From: a virus
DNA length: 24,915 nt
Reading direction: 5' to 3' (one strand)
Virus record (IMG/VR): IMGVR_UViG_3300030098_000847
Location: 1 to 24,915 of that record
Shown here: piece after piece, positions 1-6,196 of the stretch
How the letters are laid out: each line of letters opens with the position of its first letter
Position numbering within the stretch: position 1 is the stretch's first letter
Position numbers and translations under genes: made by a program
The notes under the pieces: generated by a model
What the model saw: the letters and a program-made list of their open reading frames with translations, nothing else
What the model was told of the DNA's origin: nothing
The model's database searches: none

Positions 1-159
1 TGGTCTGTATACTCTGCATTTACTCAGTATGCGACACACGACGACCGCTTTGGGTTTCGCCAGACTGCCAATGACAATACGTTGGAGCGTCAGTTCAAGC
101 GTAATGAAGATGTAGCTAAATGGATAGAACATCCAGAGTTTTTAAAGTTGGTCGCCTAG
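1..159 (+). CDS. C-terminal end of a DUF932-like phage/plasmid protein (partial)
   Basis: The frame is open from the window edge to TAG at 157-159, giving the last 52 residues of a protein that begins outside the window. The segment has the look of the C-terminus of the DUF932 family of phage and plasmid proteins: an aromatic residue, an AFTQYATHDDRFGF-like stretch resembling the family's 'NAVTEY..H' motif, then a charged tail ending in EHPEFLKLVA. Members have no firmly established biochemical role and are often found near replication genes, which fits here. The next ATG follows the stop directly. The family call rests on a short C-terminal piece only, so it is tentative; the reading frame itself is well supported by the tight junction with the next gene. 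Confidence 0.5.
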   Translation, partial: WSVYSAFTQYATHDDRFGFRQTANDNTLERQFKRNEDVAKWIEHPEFLKLVA

Positions 160-330
160 ATGGTGATGCAACGTGAAAAAACCTCTCAGGACATTGAGGA
201 GATCCTGAGAGACTATGTTGAGGAAACCTATGATGACATCAAACAAGAAGAGGAAAGGGAAAATGCTGAGATCATCGAAGATTTTGAAAGCCTCAAGGAA
301 GAGGAATCCTATGGCGATAGCTTTAAATGA
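160..330 (+). CDS. Small acidic hypothetical protein, 56 aa
   Basis: ATG follows the upstream TAG with no gap, and the frame runs 56 codons to TGA. The product is dominated by Glu, Asp and Lys in a pattern expected of one continuous charged helix (for example EEILRDYVEETYDDIKQEEE), with no cysteines or hydrophobic segment. There is no strong ribosome binding site, so translation is probably coupled to the preceding gene. Its 3' end overlaps the next small gene by 20 nt. I do not recognise a family. A charged-helix mini-protein in an early phage operon could bind a host or phage partner, but nothing in the sequence says which one. Confidence 0.5.
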   Translation: MVMQREKTSQDIEEILRDYVEETYDDIKQEEERENAEIIEDFESLKEEESYGDSFK

Positions 331-418
331 CAACCTATTTCACAAGCGAGTCATTGAAGATAAAAGGCGTAAGAATCTTTTAAAGAAACAAAACAAAAGA
401 CAGCTATTGGATTCTTGA
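311..418 (+). CDS. Small basic hypothetical protein, 35 aa
   Basis: I start this gene at ATG 311 because an AAGGAAGAGG-like Shine-Dalgarno sequence lies a few bases upstream. An in-frame ATG at 215 would extend it back through the coding region of the acidic mini-gene and has no such site. The product is rich in Lys and Arg (EDKRRKNLLKKQNKRQLL) and opposite in charge to the neighbour it overlaps by 20 nt. It stops one base before the primase start, so it sits in the same transcription unit. No family is recognised. The size is close to what chance allows, so the call relies on the binding site and the tight packing. Confidence 0.45.
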   Translation: MAIALNDNLFHKRVIEDKRRKNLLKKQNKRQLLDS

Positions 419-419
419 T

Positions 420-1172
420 ATGTATGATTTACCAGAGTTTGACGATCTAATGGAGTATCAGAAGATCAGGATTAATTGTCCTAATTGTGGTGGTATTAAA
501 ACATTTACTGCTACCAGAACTGATGGCATAATCTTGTACAACTGTTATAAAGCTGGATGCAATTTGTCAGGAAAGAAGAGGGTGTTATCTTCTAGCAGAT
601 ACATCAGACAAAAATCTATCACATTGCCGACGCAAGAAAAAAAACAGGACTTCAAAATACCAGATCACTTCTCTGTATATCTACCAAAGAAGATGTTGAG
701 ATATTGTAATGAAAATAAAATACAACTATACCATGATGTAAAACTTGACAGGGCAGTGTTTCCAATCTTTGACATCAAAACAAATGAAGGTAGTCTACCA
801 ATCGTAACGCCTAAAATTGTTGATGCTGTAGGTAGATCACTATCTAAGTATGGTGCTAAGTGGCATAGATATGCCGACTCAGGTTTACCTTTTATTTGTG
901 GTAATAGTGAGACTTGTTATGTCGTTGAGGACTCTGCATCTGCTGTTGCAGTTTCGCAACATGGTACAGGTTTAGCATTGTTGGGTACAAGTTTATCTAA
1001 CGAAGTACTCGATATTGTGGTAAAGTATCCATACGTTATAGTTTGTCTTGACAAAGATGCGTCATCAAAAGCTATTCGTATGAAGAACAGGATAGCTCAG
1101 TTTACTAGAGCAAATGTAAAATTATTAGAAGTAGATCCAAAAGAAAACCCGAAAGGAGTATTAAATGACTGA
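420..1172 (+). CDS. DNA primase (zinc-finger plus Toprim, stand-alone)
   Basis: The 250-residue protein is built like the primase half of T7 gp4. An N-terminal zinc-binding motif (C20-x2-C23 and C42-x4-C47) would read the template and hold it near the active site. It is followed by a Toprim catalytic fold with the acidic residues visible as YVVED (E170) and VCLDKD (D211, D213), which coordinate metal ions for RNA primer synthesis. Unlike T7 gp4 the helicase is a separate gene, found two small genes and a methyltransferase downstream. The 3' end overlaps the next ORF by 8 nt. Start: ATG 420 directly after the stop of the previous gene. The primase call is firm; primer sequence specificity cannot be read from the sequence. 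Confidence 0.85.
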   Translation: MYDLPEFDDLMEYQKIRINCPNCGGIKTFTATRTDGIILYNCYKAGCNLSGKKRVLSSSRYIRQKSITLPTQEKKQDFKIPDHFSVYLPKKMLRYCNENKIQLYHDVKLDRAVFPIFDIKTNEGSLPIVTPKIVDAVGRSLSKYGAKWHRYADSGLPFICGNSETCYVVEDSASAVAVSQHGTGLALLGTSLSNEVLDIVVKYPYVIVCLDKDASSKAIRMKNRIAQFTRANVKLLEVDPKENPKGVLND

Positions 1173-1332
1173 TGAAGATAAACCTTTAAGGTGGGATGCC
1201 GATATGGTAAAATTATTTGAATGGTATCACACTTGTCCGAAGCCTTGGAACCCACATTGGTATGAAAGTGAGGCAGGTGGTGTAACTATACATATTGTCA
1301 GACCAAGTGAGCAAAATGATGGAAATGCTTGA
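1165..1332 (+). CDS. Small hypothetical protein, 55 aa
   Basis: ATG 1165 lies in an ATGACTGA junction, overlapping the primase stop by 8 nt, and is preceded by a good AAAGGAG ribosome binding site. The product is acidic at its start, then Trp- and Pro-rich (FEWYHTCPKPWNPHWYE), and ends with a short beta-like stretch, GGVTIHIVRP. The many aromatic residues and the absence of a membrane segment suggest a small soluble folded domain or a peptide that binds a partner. I do not recognise a family. Position between primase and methyltransferase suggests co-expression with the replication genes. Confidence 0.55.
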   Translation: MTDEDKPLRWDADMVKLFEWYHTCPKPWNPHWYESEAGGVTIHIVRPSEQNDGNA

Positions 1333-1396
1333 CCATCTATACATTATTAGTATATGTCTTGGAGCAGTTTTTTTAATGTTGTTAGCAGGAGATTAA
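1316..1396 (+). CDS. Putative 26-aa single-pass membrane peptide
   Basis: An ATGATG start overlaps the previous gene by 17 nt and gives a 26-residue peptide that is almost entirely one hydrophobic helix (YIISICLGAVFLMLLAG), with acidic residues at both ends. It ends one base before the ATG of the methyltransferase. Phages often encode such tiny membrane proteins, which can act in membrane takeover, superinfection exclusion or lysis control. A start site is present but the ribosome binding site is weak (GTGAG). Existence of the gene is plausible rather than proven; the alternative is a 65-nt spacer carrying the methyltransferase ribosome binding site. Confidence 0.4.
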   Translation: MMEMLDHLYIISICLGAVFLMLLAGD

Positions 1397-1397
1397 T

Positions 1398-1928
1398 ATG
1401 ACATTGTTTAATAAATGTTTTGCAATGCCAAACAGTGAGACTTTTAAAATAAAACCGATTAGAGAATTTGTAGAACATTGGACAACTCAAGTTATTAATC
1501 CTATTATTGTTGATCCGTTTGCTAGAAATAGTAAAGTGGGTACGATAACAAATGACTTGAACCCCGATACTGATGCAATGTATCATTTGAAAGCTGATGC
1601 GTTTTTAAATATGTTAGTTGATCAAAAGATACAAGCAGATGTAGTACTCTATGATCCACCGTACAGTCCTAGACAGATCAGTGAGTGTTATTCTGCTAGT
1701 GGTATTAAAACTACACAACAAGATACTCAAAGTAGTTTTTATACTATAATAAAAAATCTTATAAGACCTCTTGTCAAACCTAATGGTATTGTGTTATCAT
1801 TTGGATGGAACTCAATGGGAGTTGGTAAGACGTTTGGTAAGTGTGAAGAAGTATTATTGGTAAATCATGGTGGAGCGCATAACGATACTATATGCGTTGC
1901 TCAAAGAAAGGATAGACATTATGAATGA
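1398..1928 (+). CDS. DNA (adenine-type) methyltransferase, stand-alone
   Basis: The 176-residue protein carries the catalytic DPPY motif of amino-group DNA methyltransferases (residues 86-89, LYDPPYS). Ahead of it lies a degenerate S-adenosylmethionine motif, VDPFARNS (38-45), and NDLNP (52-56), the kind of acidic loop that holds the cofactor ribose. Order motif I then DPPY is as in the alpha and gamma classes. It would transfer a methyl group to adenine N6 (or cytosine N4) in the phage DNA. The protein is short, leaving little room for a separate target-recognition domain, and no restriction enzyme gene is next to it, so protection against host restriction or marking of phage DNA is the likely use. 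AGGAGA precedes ATG 1398. The target sequence is unknown. Confidence 0.7.
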   Translation: MTLFNKCFAMPNSETFKIKPIREFVEHWTTQVINPIIVDPFARNSKVGTITNDLNPDTDAMYHLKADAFLNMLVDQKIQADVVLYDPPYSPRQISECYSASGIKTTQQDTQSSFYTIIKNLIRPLVKPNGIVLSFGWNSMGVGKTFGKCEEVLLVNHGGAHNDTICVAQRKDRHYE

Positions 1929-3129
1929 TTTATTAGGACTATTTTTATCTCATAAGTTTTATGATCAAAACAGAAGTCTAATAGCAGTAGACTTTTTTGA
2001 GAATGAAGCTAAGAAGATCTGGCGTAGTATTGAGTTAGGTCATGCTAGGTATGGCAGAGACTTGACCCCTGCTGAAGTTGAACAGGTATTGTTCAGTGAG
2101 TTTAGGACAATGACTACTAGCCAGAAAAAATCTATGATGATGTTAGTTCGATCTTTACCAAAAGATATTGGTGAGGATGTAGCAGAAGATGTTTTGAGAG
2201 ATCAATTCAAAGCATACTTTGGTAGACAGTTAGCTGATCTTGGCATTGCCATGATGGATAACAAGGTTAATGATCTAAATAAAGTTACTGATTTAATTAA
2301 TCGTTATCAAGAAAACTTTATGCCAAAAGAAACAATACAGGAGATTAAACATGACGTTGCTTCTTTACTCCACGCTAATAAAGATGTTTCCAAATACAAA
2401 TGGAACCTCAAAGGACTTAGAAATATCTGCTCAGGAATCGGTCCCTCGACCTTCTCTGCTATCTTTGCTTTGGTTGAAACTGGTAAAACAGCCTTTCTTG
2501 TATCTACACTCTTTTCTCCGAAAGGTTTTATGACCCAAGGTGCTAAAGTAATGATGTTAGGTAATGAAGAACCTGTTACAATGACCGGATTAAGAGCAGT
2601 AAGTTCTTTCACTGGTATGACTAAAGAGGAAATAGCTCTTGATCCAATGAAAGCACACAATCAATGGGATGTGTACCGTAATCAATGTGTGTTTTTAAAC
2701 ACTGAAGATGTAACTTCAATGGAAGAATTAGACATAGCTTTGTCTAAACACAAGCCTGACATATTAGGTATTGATCAGCTAGACAAAATGCAAATAGGAG
2801 GTAGTCATGCTAGGGATGATATACGGTTGGGTGAAATATATCGCACTGCAAGAACATTATCAAAGAAACATCAGTGTGCAATAATTGGTGTGTCTCAAGC
2901 TAATGCTGAAGCAGATGGAAGAACCGTATTACGCTTTACTCAAATGGCAGGAGCAAGAATTGGTAAAGCTGCAGAGGCTGATCTTGTAATTGGTATTGGT
3001 AAAGAAGCTGAAGAAGGTGGTGAGGATAATAAACTCAGGCATATCTACGTTAGCAAGAATAAGCTAGGAGGTAGGCATGGAACCTGCACTACTGTTATTG
3101 AACCAGAAGTTTCTCGTTACATTGATTAA
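1921..3129 (+). CDS. Replicative DNA helicase, DnaB/T7 gp4-helicase family
   Basis: This 402-residue protein has a helical N-terminal part (about 1-150) and a RecA-like motor domain. Visible motifs are Walker A ALVETGKT (183-190), NEE after strand 2 (215-217), Walker B ILGIDQLDK (281-289) with D285, the motif-3 glutamine in GVSQAN (Q326), and a C-terminal KNKLGGRHG (379-387) supplying the likely arginine finger. Such proteins form hexamers that unwind DNA with NTP hydrolysis ahead of the polymerase and work with the primase encoded upstream. I use ATG 1921, where an AAAGGA site is well spaced and the overlap with the methyltransferase is 8 nt, rather than ATG 1867. The first Walker A glycine is replaced by alanine. 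Confidence in the family is high. Confidence 0.85.
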   Translation: MNDLLGLFLSHKFYDQNRSLIAVDFFENEAKKIWRSIELGHARYGRDLTPAEVEQVLFSEFRTMTTSQKKSMMMLVRSLPKDIGEDVAEDVLRDQFKAYFGRQLADLGIAMMDNKVNDLNKVTDLINRYQENFMPKETIQEIKHDVASLLHANKDVSKYKWNLKGLRNICSGIGPSTFSAIFALVETGKTAFLVSTLFSPKGFMTQGAKVMMLGNEEPVTMTGLRAVSSFTGMTKEEIALDPMKAHNQWDVYRNQCVFLNTEDVTSMEELDIALSKHKPDILGIDQLDKMQIGGSHARDDIRLGEIYRTARTLSKKHQCAIIGVSQANAEADGRTVLRFTQMAGARIGKAAEADLVIGIGKEAEEGGEDNKLRHIYVSKNKLGGRHGTCTTVIEPEVSRYID

Positions 3130-3136
3130 AAAGTTC

Positions 3137-3165
3137 TTGACAAACGAGAAAAAGTATGTTATTGA
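3137..3165 (+). promoter_or_regulatory. Sigma70-like promoter after the helicase gene
   Basis: TTGACA (3137-3142), a 17-nt spacer and TATTGA (3160-3165) with an extended-10 TG at 3157-3158. It starts 7 nt after the helicase stop, in one of the few gaps of the + strand block. The -35 box is perfect and the -10 box is weak, but spacing and the TATGT before it match the promoter at 6142. It would be read by host RNA polymerase and drive the genes from 3209. Confidence 0.6.
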
Positions 3166-3167
3166 AT

Positions 3168-3189
3168 GTATTCCCCTTCGGGGGGATAC
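3168..3189 (+). other. UUCG-tetraloop hairpin at the predicted mRNA 5' end
   Basis: A 9-bp stem (one G-U pair) closes a C(UUCG)G loop at 3177-3180, one of the most stable RNA tetraloops. No T-run follows on either strand, so it is not a standard intrinsic terminator. It lies just below the predicted promoter, and initiation near 3172 would leave a UCCCC-UUCG-GGGGA hairpin at the very 5' end of the transcript. That would fit protection of the mRNA from decay. Structure is seen; function is inferred. Confidence 0.6.
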
Positions 3190-3208
3190 AACTTAATTAG
3201 GATTTATT

Positions 3209-3436
3209 ATGAATAAAAGAGAACTACAAAGACAGATATATAGTAATAATATATTAGAGTTTATCTGGCATTCTGCTAAGAGTAATCCTAACTGGAATAT
3301 AGAAACTGCTAAACTACTTGCATCTATGCATGGTTTAGACTATAAAGAAGTATATAAATTAGGTAGAAGTGCTAAAGTTAGAAGTAAATTTGTAGCTAAA
3401 GATTGGAATATCAATATTGAAAGGATGATTCAATGA
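3209..3436 (+). CDS. Hypothetical protein, 75 aa
   Basis: First gene below the promoter at 3137, with an AGGA ribosome binding site before ATG 3209. The product is basic and mostly helical in appearance, with a region MHGLDYKEVYKLGRSAKVRSK that resembles the spacing of a small helix-turn-helix-like domain (hydrophobic positions separated by a short turn, then basic residues), but no motif is clear enough to call it a DNA-binding protein. There are no cysteines or membrane segments. The stop codon overlaps the start of the cell-wall hydrolase gene by 4 nt (ATGA), so the two are probably translationally coupled. I do not recognise the family. Confidence 0.65.
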   Translation: MNKRELQRQIYSNNILEFIWHSAKSNPNWNIETAKLLASMHGLDYKEVYKLGRSAKVRSKFVAKDWNINIERMIQ

Positions 3437-3840
3437 TTGAAGCAATAACTTGTTTAGCATTAAATATTTATTTTGAGTCTCGTAATCAACCAATAGAGGG
3501 TCAAGTAGCTGTAAGTCAAGTAGTATTGGAAAGAGTAAAATCAAAGAAGTATCCAGATACTGTCTGTGAAGTGGTGTTTCAAGGGCCGACATACTCTTGG
3601 TCTGTTAATTATCCTATTAAGGATCGTTGTCAATTTAGTTGGTATTGTGACGGTCTTAGTGACAAGCCAAGGGATGAAATAGCGTGGCTAAATTCACTGG
3701 AGGTTGCAGAAAAAGTATATTATGGCTTGACAGATACTGTAAAAGGTGCTACACATTATCATAGTGTAAAGGTAGATCCTTGGTGGGCTAAATATAAAGT
3801 GAAAGTAAAACAAATTGGTGATCATATATTCTATAGGTGA
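3433..3840 (+). CDS. Cell wall hydrolase, SleB/CwlJ family (Hydrolase_2)
   Basis: The 135-residue protein is a single SleB/CwlJ-type domain. The N-terminal ALNIYFESRNQPIEGQVAV stretch matches the family signature around the catalytic glutamate (E15), and a CQFSWYCDG segment with the conserved aromatic residues follows near residue 72. Such enzymes cleave the glycan strand of peptidoglycan. There is no signal peptide, so it would stay in the cytoplasm unless released by a holin or carried in the virion. It lies inside the replication module, far from the GH24 lysozyme at 13525. In marine phages this family is seen as a second muralytic enzyme or a virion enzyme. ATG 3433 overlaps the previous stop by 4 nt. 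The family call is strong; the timing and use are inferred. Confidence 0.8.
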   Translation: MIEAITCLALNIYFESRNQPIEGQVAVSQVVLERVKSKKYPDTVCEVVFQGPTYSWSVNYPIKDRCQFSWYCDGLSDKPRDEIAWLNSLEVAEKVYYGLTDTVKGATHYHSVKVDPWWAKYKVKVKQIGDHIFYR

Positions 3841-3846
3841 GGTGAC

Positions 3847-4074
3847 ATGAAAAATTATAAAAAAAGATATATTGCAGTAGGTAAAATGTACGCATCAGAT
3901 GGTGTATATTATTGGGAGTGTTTATCTGAAAAACCTACGACTGAATTAAGAGCAGAGGGAGACTTATATAAAAGACTTTGGGGTGATGAGTACGTTGAAC
4001 TAGAGGTGCGTGAAGTAGATAAAAATTCTGATTATAAATTGTTTGATATGGTTGGGGCAAATTGTGATGATTGA
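3847..4074 (+). CDS. Hypothetical protein, 75 aa
   Basis: A GGTGAGGTGAC sequence supplies a ribosome binding site just before ATG 3847. The product starts with a basic, Tyr-rich segment (KNYKKRYIAVGKMYASD) followed by beta-like strands and an acidic C-terminus (YVELEVREVDKN). It has one cysteine close to the end and no membrane helix. The stop at 4072-4074 overlaps the chosen start of the DNA polymerase by 8 nt, so it may help load ribosomes on the polymerase message. I do not recognise a family, and its small size gives little to work with. Confidence 0.65.
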   Translation: MKNYKKRYIAVGKMYASDGVYYWECLSEKPTTELRAEGDLYKRLWGDEYVELEVREVDKNSDYKLFDMVGANCDD

Positions 4075-6145
4075 TTATGTATTAATTGTAGACTTGGAAG
4101 TTGACTTAAAGGGAGACAGAAAAGATCCATCACCATATAATAAAGACAATGACCTAGTGGCTATAGGTTACTTAAAAAGAAACTTGGATGGATCTAAAAT
4201 AGGTGGTTTAACTGTACAAATAAAAAACAAATCATCTAATAGTTTTGATCTTGATGACTTTGAAGATGCGATAAAAGGTGCTAAGTATATCGTAGCCCAC
4301 AATGCTAAGTTTGATGTAGCTTGGTTGCGTGAGGTAGGAATAGAATGTGATGTCAAGATCATTGATACTATGATTAATGAGTATGTACTTAGTAAGGGTT
4401 TACGAAATAAACTTTCGTTAGATGGTCTATCTGAGAAATATAAAGTTACTCGTAAAGAAAGTTCTCTTGGAGATACACTTATCAAAGGTTTAAACTACAG
4501 TGATATGTCTTTGTTTGATCAAGAAAGTTACTTAACTAATGATGTTCTTGCAACTGCTGAAGTATTTCAGAAGCAACAAGAGAGGTTCAGTAAATCTTCA
4601 AACCACTCGCTTGTAGCTATACGAGATCTCATGTGTGAGTTCTGCGATGTTCTTACTGATATCGAAAGAGCAGGTATGGCTATCGACATAGATGTTCTCA
4701 ACAAAGTTGATGAGGACTATGAGAAAGAACAAGGGTATCTTCAGATGTATTTAAATACTACAGTTAGTAAACTCGTAGGTGATACACCAATCAATCTCAG
4801 TTCTCCAGAGCAATTATCTCAAGTAGTTTATTCATACAAGTTAAAAGACAAAAAGACTTGGCGTGAAGTTATGAATATTGGAGTGGATGCTAGAGGTAAA
4901 CCAAGGCGTAGACCAAAGATGATGGACTCAGGTTTTGTCAAGTGTGTCGATGAGTGCTTTGTCCCCACACATAAAACTCAAGCAATAAAATGTAGACAAT
5001 GTTTTGGTAAAGGTGGATATTGGAAGATAAAAAAAGATGGCACTAGGTTTAAGAATATGACTAAGTGTGATCATTGTAATGGTACAGGTTTTGAATACAA
5101 AGAGTTGTCAGAGATGGCAGGACTGCAAGTGACCCCGACTGTTGCACTAGCATCAGCAGGAGGCTTCAAGACTGATAAGAATACGCTTGTCGAGTTGGAG
5201 AAGACACAAAGAAATCCAGAGGTCAAGAAGTTTCTTAACTCTTTGATACGATTGTCTGCTATAGATACATATCGTAGTTCGTTTATTGAGGGTATTAAAA
5301 AAGGTATACGAGAAGGTGACACTATACTTCACGCTAACTTTAATCAATGCATAACAGCGACAGGTAGACTTAGCAGTAGTAATCCCAATCTACAGAATAT
5401 GCCGAAAGGTAAACTGTTCCCTGTTCGCAAGGCGTTTGTCAGTAGGTTTGAAGGTGGGGAGTTACTTGAAGTGGATTATTCTCAGTTAGAGTTTAGGGTT
5501 GCTGGTATCCTTGCCAAGGACGAGAGAATAAAACAAGAAGTAAGGGAGGGCTTCGATGTCCACGCATATACGGCAAAGGTTCTTACAGATAATGGAGAGC
5601 CAACAGAACGTGGTGCTGCCAAAGCATCTACTTTCAGACCTTTATATGGAGGATCGCAGGGTACGTTTGCACAACGAGTATACTTTCAAGAGTTCTTTGG
5701 AAAGTACGAAGGAGTGTTCAACTGGCACAAGACTTTACAATCTGAAGCTATTGAGAATGAGATTGTTACAACTGCTACAGGTAGACAGTTTGCTTTTCCA
5801 AATGTCTATCGTACTAAACAAGGTAACGCATCTTCTAAAACTCAGATAGTGAACTATCCAGTTCAGTCTGTAGCTACTGCTGAGATTGTTCCTCTTGGTG
5901 TTATATTACTACACAAACAATTAAAAGAACGTGGACTAAAAAGTTTAGTTATCAATACTGTACACGATTCTGTTATAGTAGATTGTCATCCAGATGAAGT
6001 TGAGGAAGTAAAGCAGATTGCTCCTACTTGTTTAATTAAAGCACAAGATGAAGCAGAAAAAAGATTTGGTTTAGAAAAATTTATTCCTCTTGAGGTTGAA
6101 ATGTCGATTGGAAAAAATTGGATGGAACAAGAAGATTGTGCTTGA
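4067..6145 (+). CDS. Family A DNA polymerase with 3'-5' exonuclease and DnaJ-like zinc-finger insert
   Basis: The 692-residue replicative polymerase has an N-terminal proofreading exonuclease: VDLE (Exo I), AHNAKFD (Exo II) and YLTND (Exo III). At about residues 300-345 lies an insert with CVDEC and two CxxCxGxG repeats (CRQCFGKG, CDHCNGTG), like part of the DnaJ cysteine-rich domain. The polymerase domain shows motif A EVDYSQLEFR (near 469), motif B RGAAKASTFRPLYGG (near 518; K and Y as in Pol I, with Phe at the position of E. coli F762) and motif C VHDS (near 632). This insert is known from the marine phage HMO-2011. ATG 4067 is preferred over TTG 4043, as it gives an 8-nt overlap and a GGTTGGGG sequence upstream. 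It would act with the primase and helicase encoded upstream. Confidence 0.93.
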   Translation: MIDYVLIVDLEVDLKGDRKDPSPYNKDNDLVAIGYLKRNLDGSKIGGLTVQIKNKSSNSFDLDDFEDAIKGAKYIVAHNAKFDVAWLREVGIECDVKIIDTMINEYVLSKGLRNKLSLDGLSEKYKVTRKESSLGDTLIKGLNYSDMSLFDQESYLTNDVLATAEVFQKQQERFSKSSNHSLVAIRDLMCEFCDVLTDIERAGMAIDIDVLNKVDEDYEKEQGYLQMYLNTTVSKLVGDTPINLSSPEQLSQVVYSYKLKDKKTWREVMNIGVDARGKPRRRPKMMDSGFVKCVDECFVPTHKTQAIKCRQCFGKGGYWKIKKDGTRFKNMTKCDHCNGTGFEYKELSEMAGLQVTPTVALASAGGFKTDKNTLVELEKTQRNPEVKKFLNSLIRLSAIDTYRSSFIEGIKKGIREGDTILHANFNQCITATGRLSSSNPNLQNMPKGKLFPVRKAFVSRFEGGELLEVDYSQLEFRVAGILAKDERIKQEVREGFDVHAYTAKVLTDNGEPTERGAAKASTFRPLYGGSQGTFAQRVYFQEFFGKYEGVFNWHKTLQSEAIENEIVTTATGRQFAFPNVYRTKQGNASSKTQIVNYPVQSVATAEIVPLGVILLHKQLKERGLKSLVINTVHDSVIVDCHPDEVEEVKQIAPTCLIKAQDEAEKRFGLEKFIPLEVEMSIGKNWMEQEDCA

Positions 6146-6170
6146 CAAATTAAAATTAATATGTTATAAG
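6142..6170 (+). promoter_or_regulatory. Strong sigma70-like promoter at the end of the polymerase gene
   Basis: TTGACA (6142-6147), a 17-nt spacer and TATAAG (6165-6170), with an extended-10 TG at 6162-6163. The -35 box overlaps the polymerase TGA stop. It is the best promoter match seen in the window and shares the TATGT lead-in with the one at 3137. It would drive the genes from 6197 by host RNA polymerase; a good AAAGGAG ribosome binding site follows. Confidence 0.75.
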
Positions 6171-6196
6171 CATTATATATTTGAAAGGAGAAATAA

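Noticed and set aside
1867-1920. ATG 1867 as the helicase start
   Set aside because: It would overlap the methyltransferase by 62 nt and has no good ribosome binding site, while ATG 1921 has AAAGGA and an 8-nt overlap.
2307-2660. 117-codon open frame on the - strand within the helicase
   Set aside because: It is antisense to the conserved Walker A region of the helicase and lacks a ribosome binding site; the composition is what the complement would give.
4043-4066. TTG start extending the DNA polymerase by 8 residues
   Set aside because: ATG 4067 begins right before the first exonuclease strand, gives the 8-nt overlap seen at other joints and has a purine-rich sequence at suitable distance. 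TTG is less likely.
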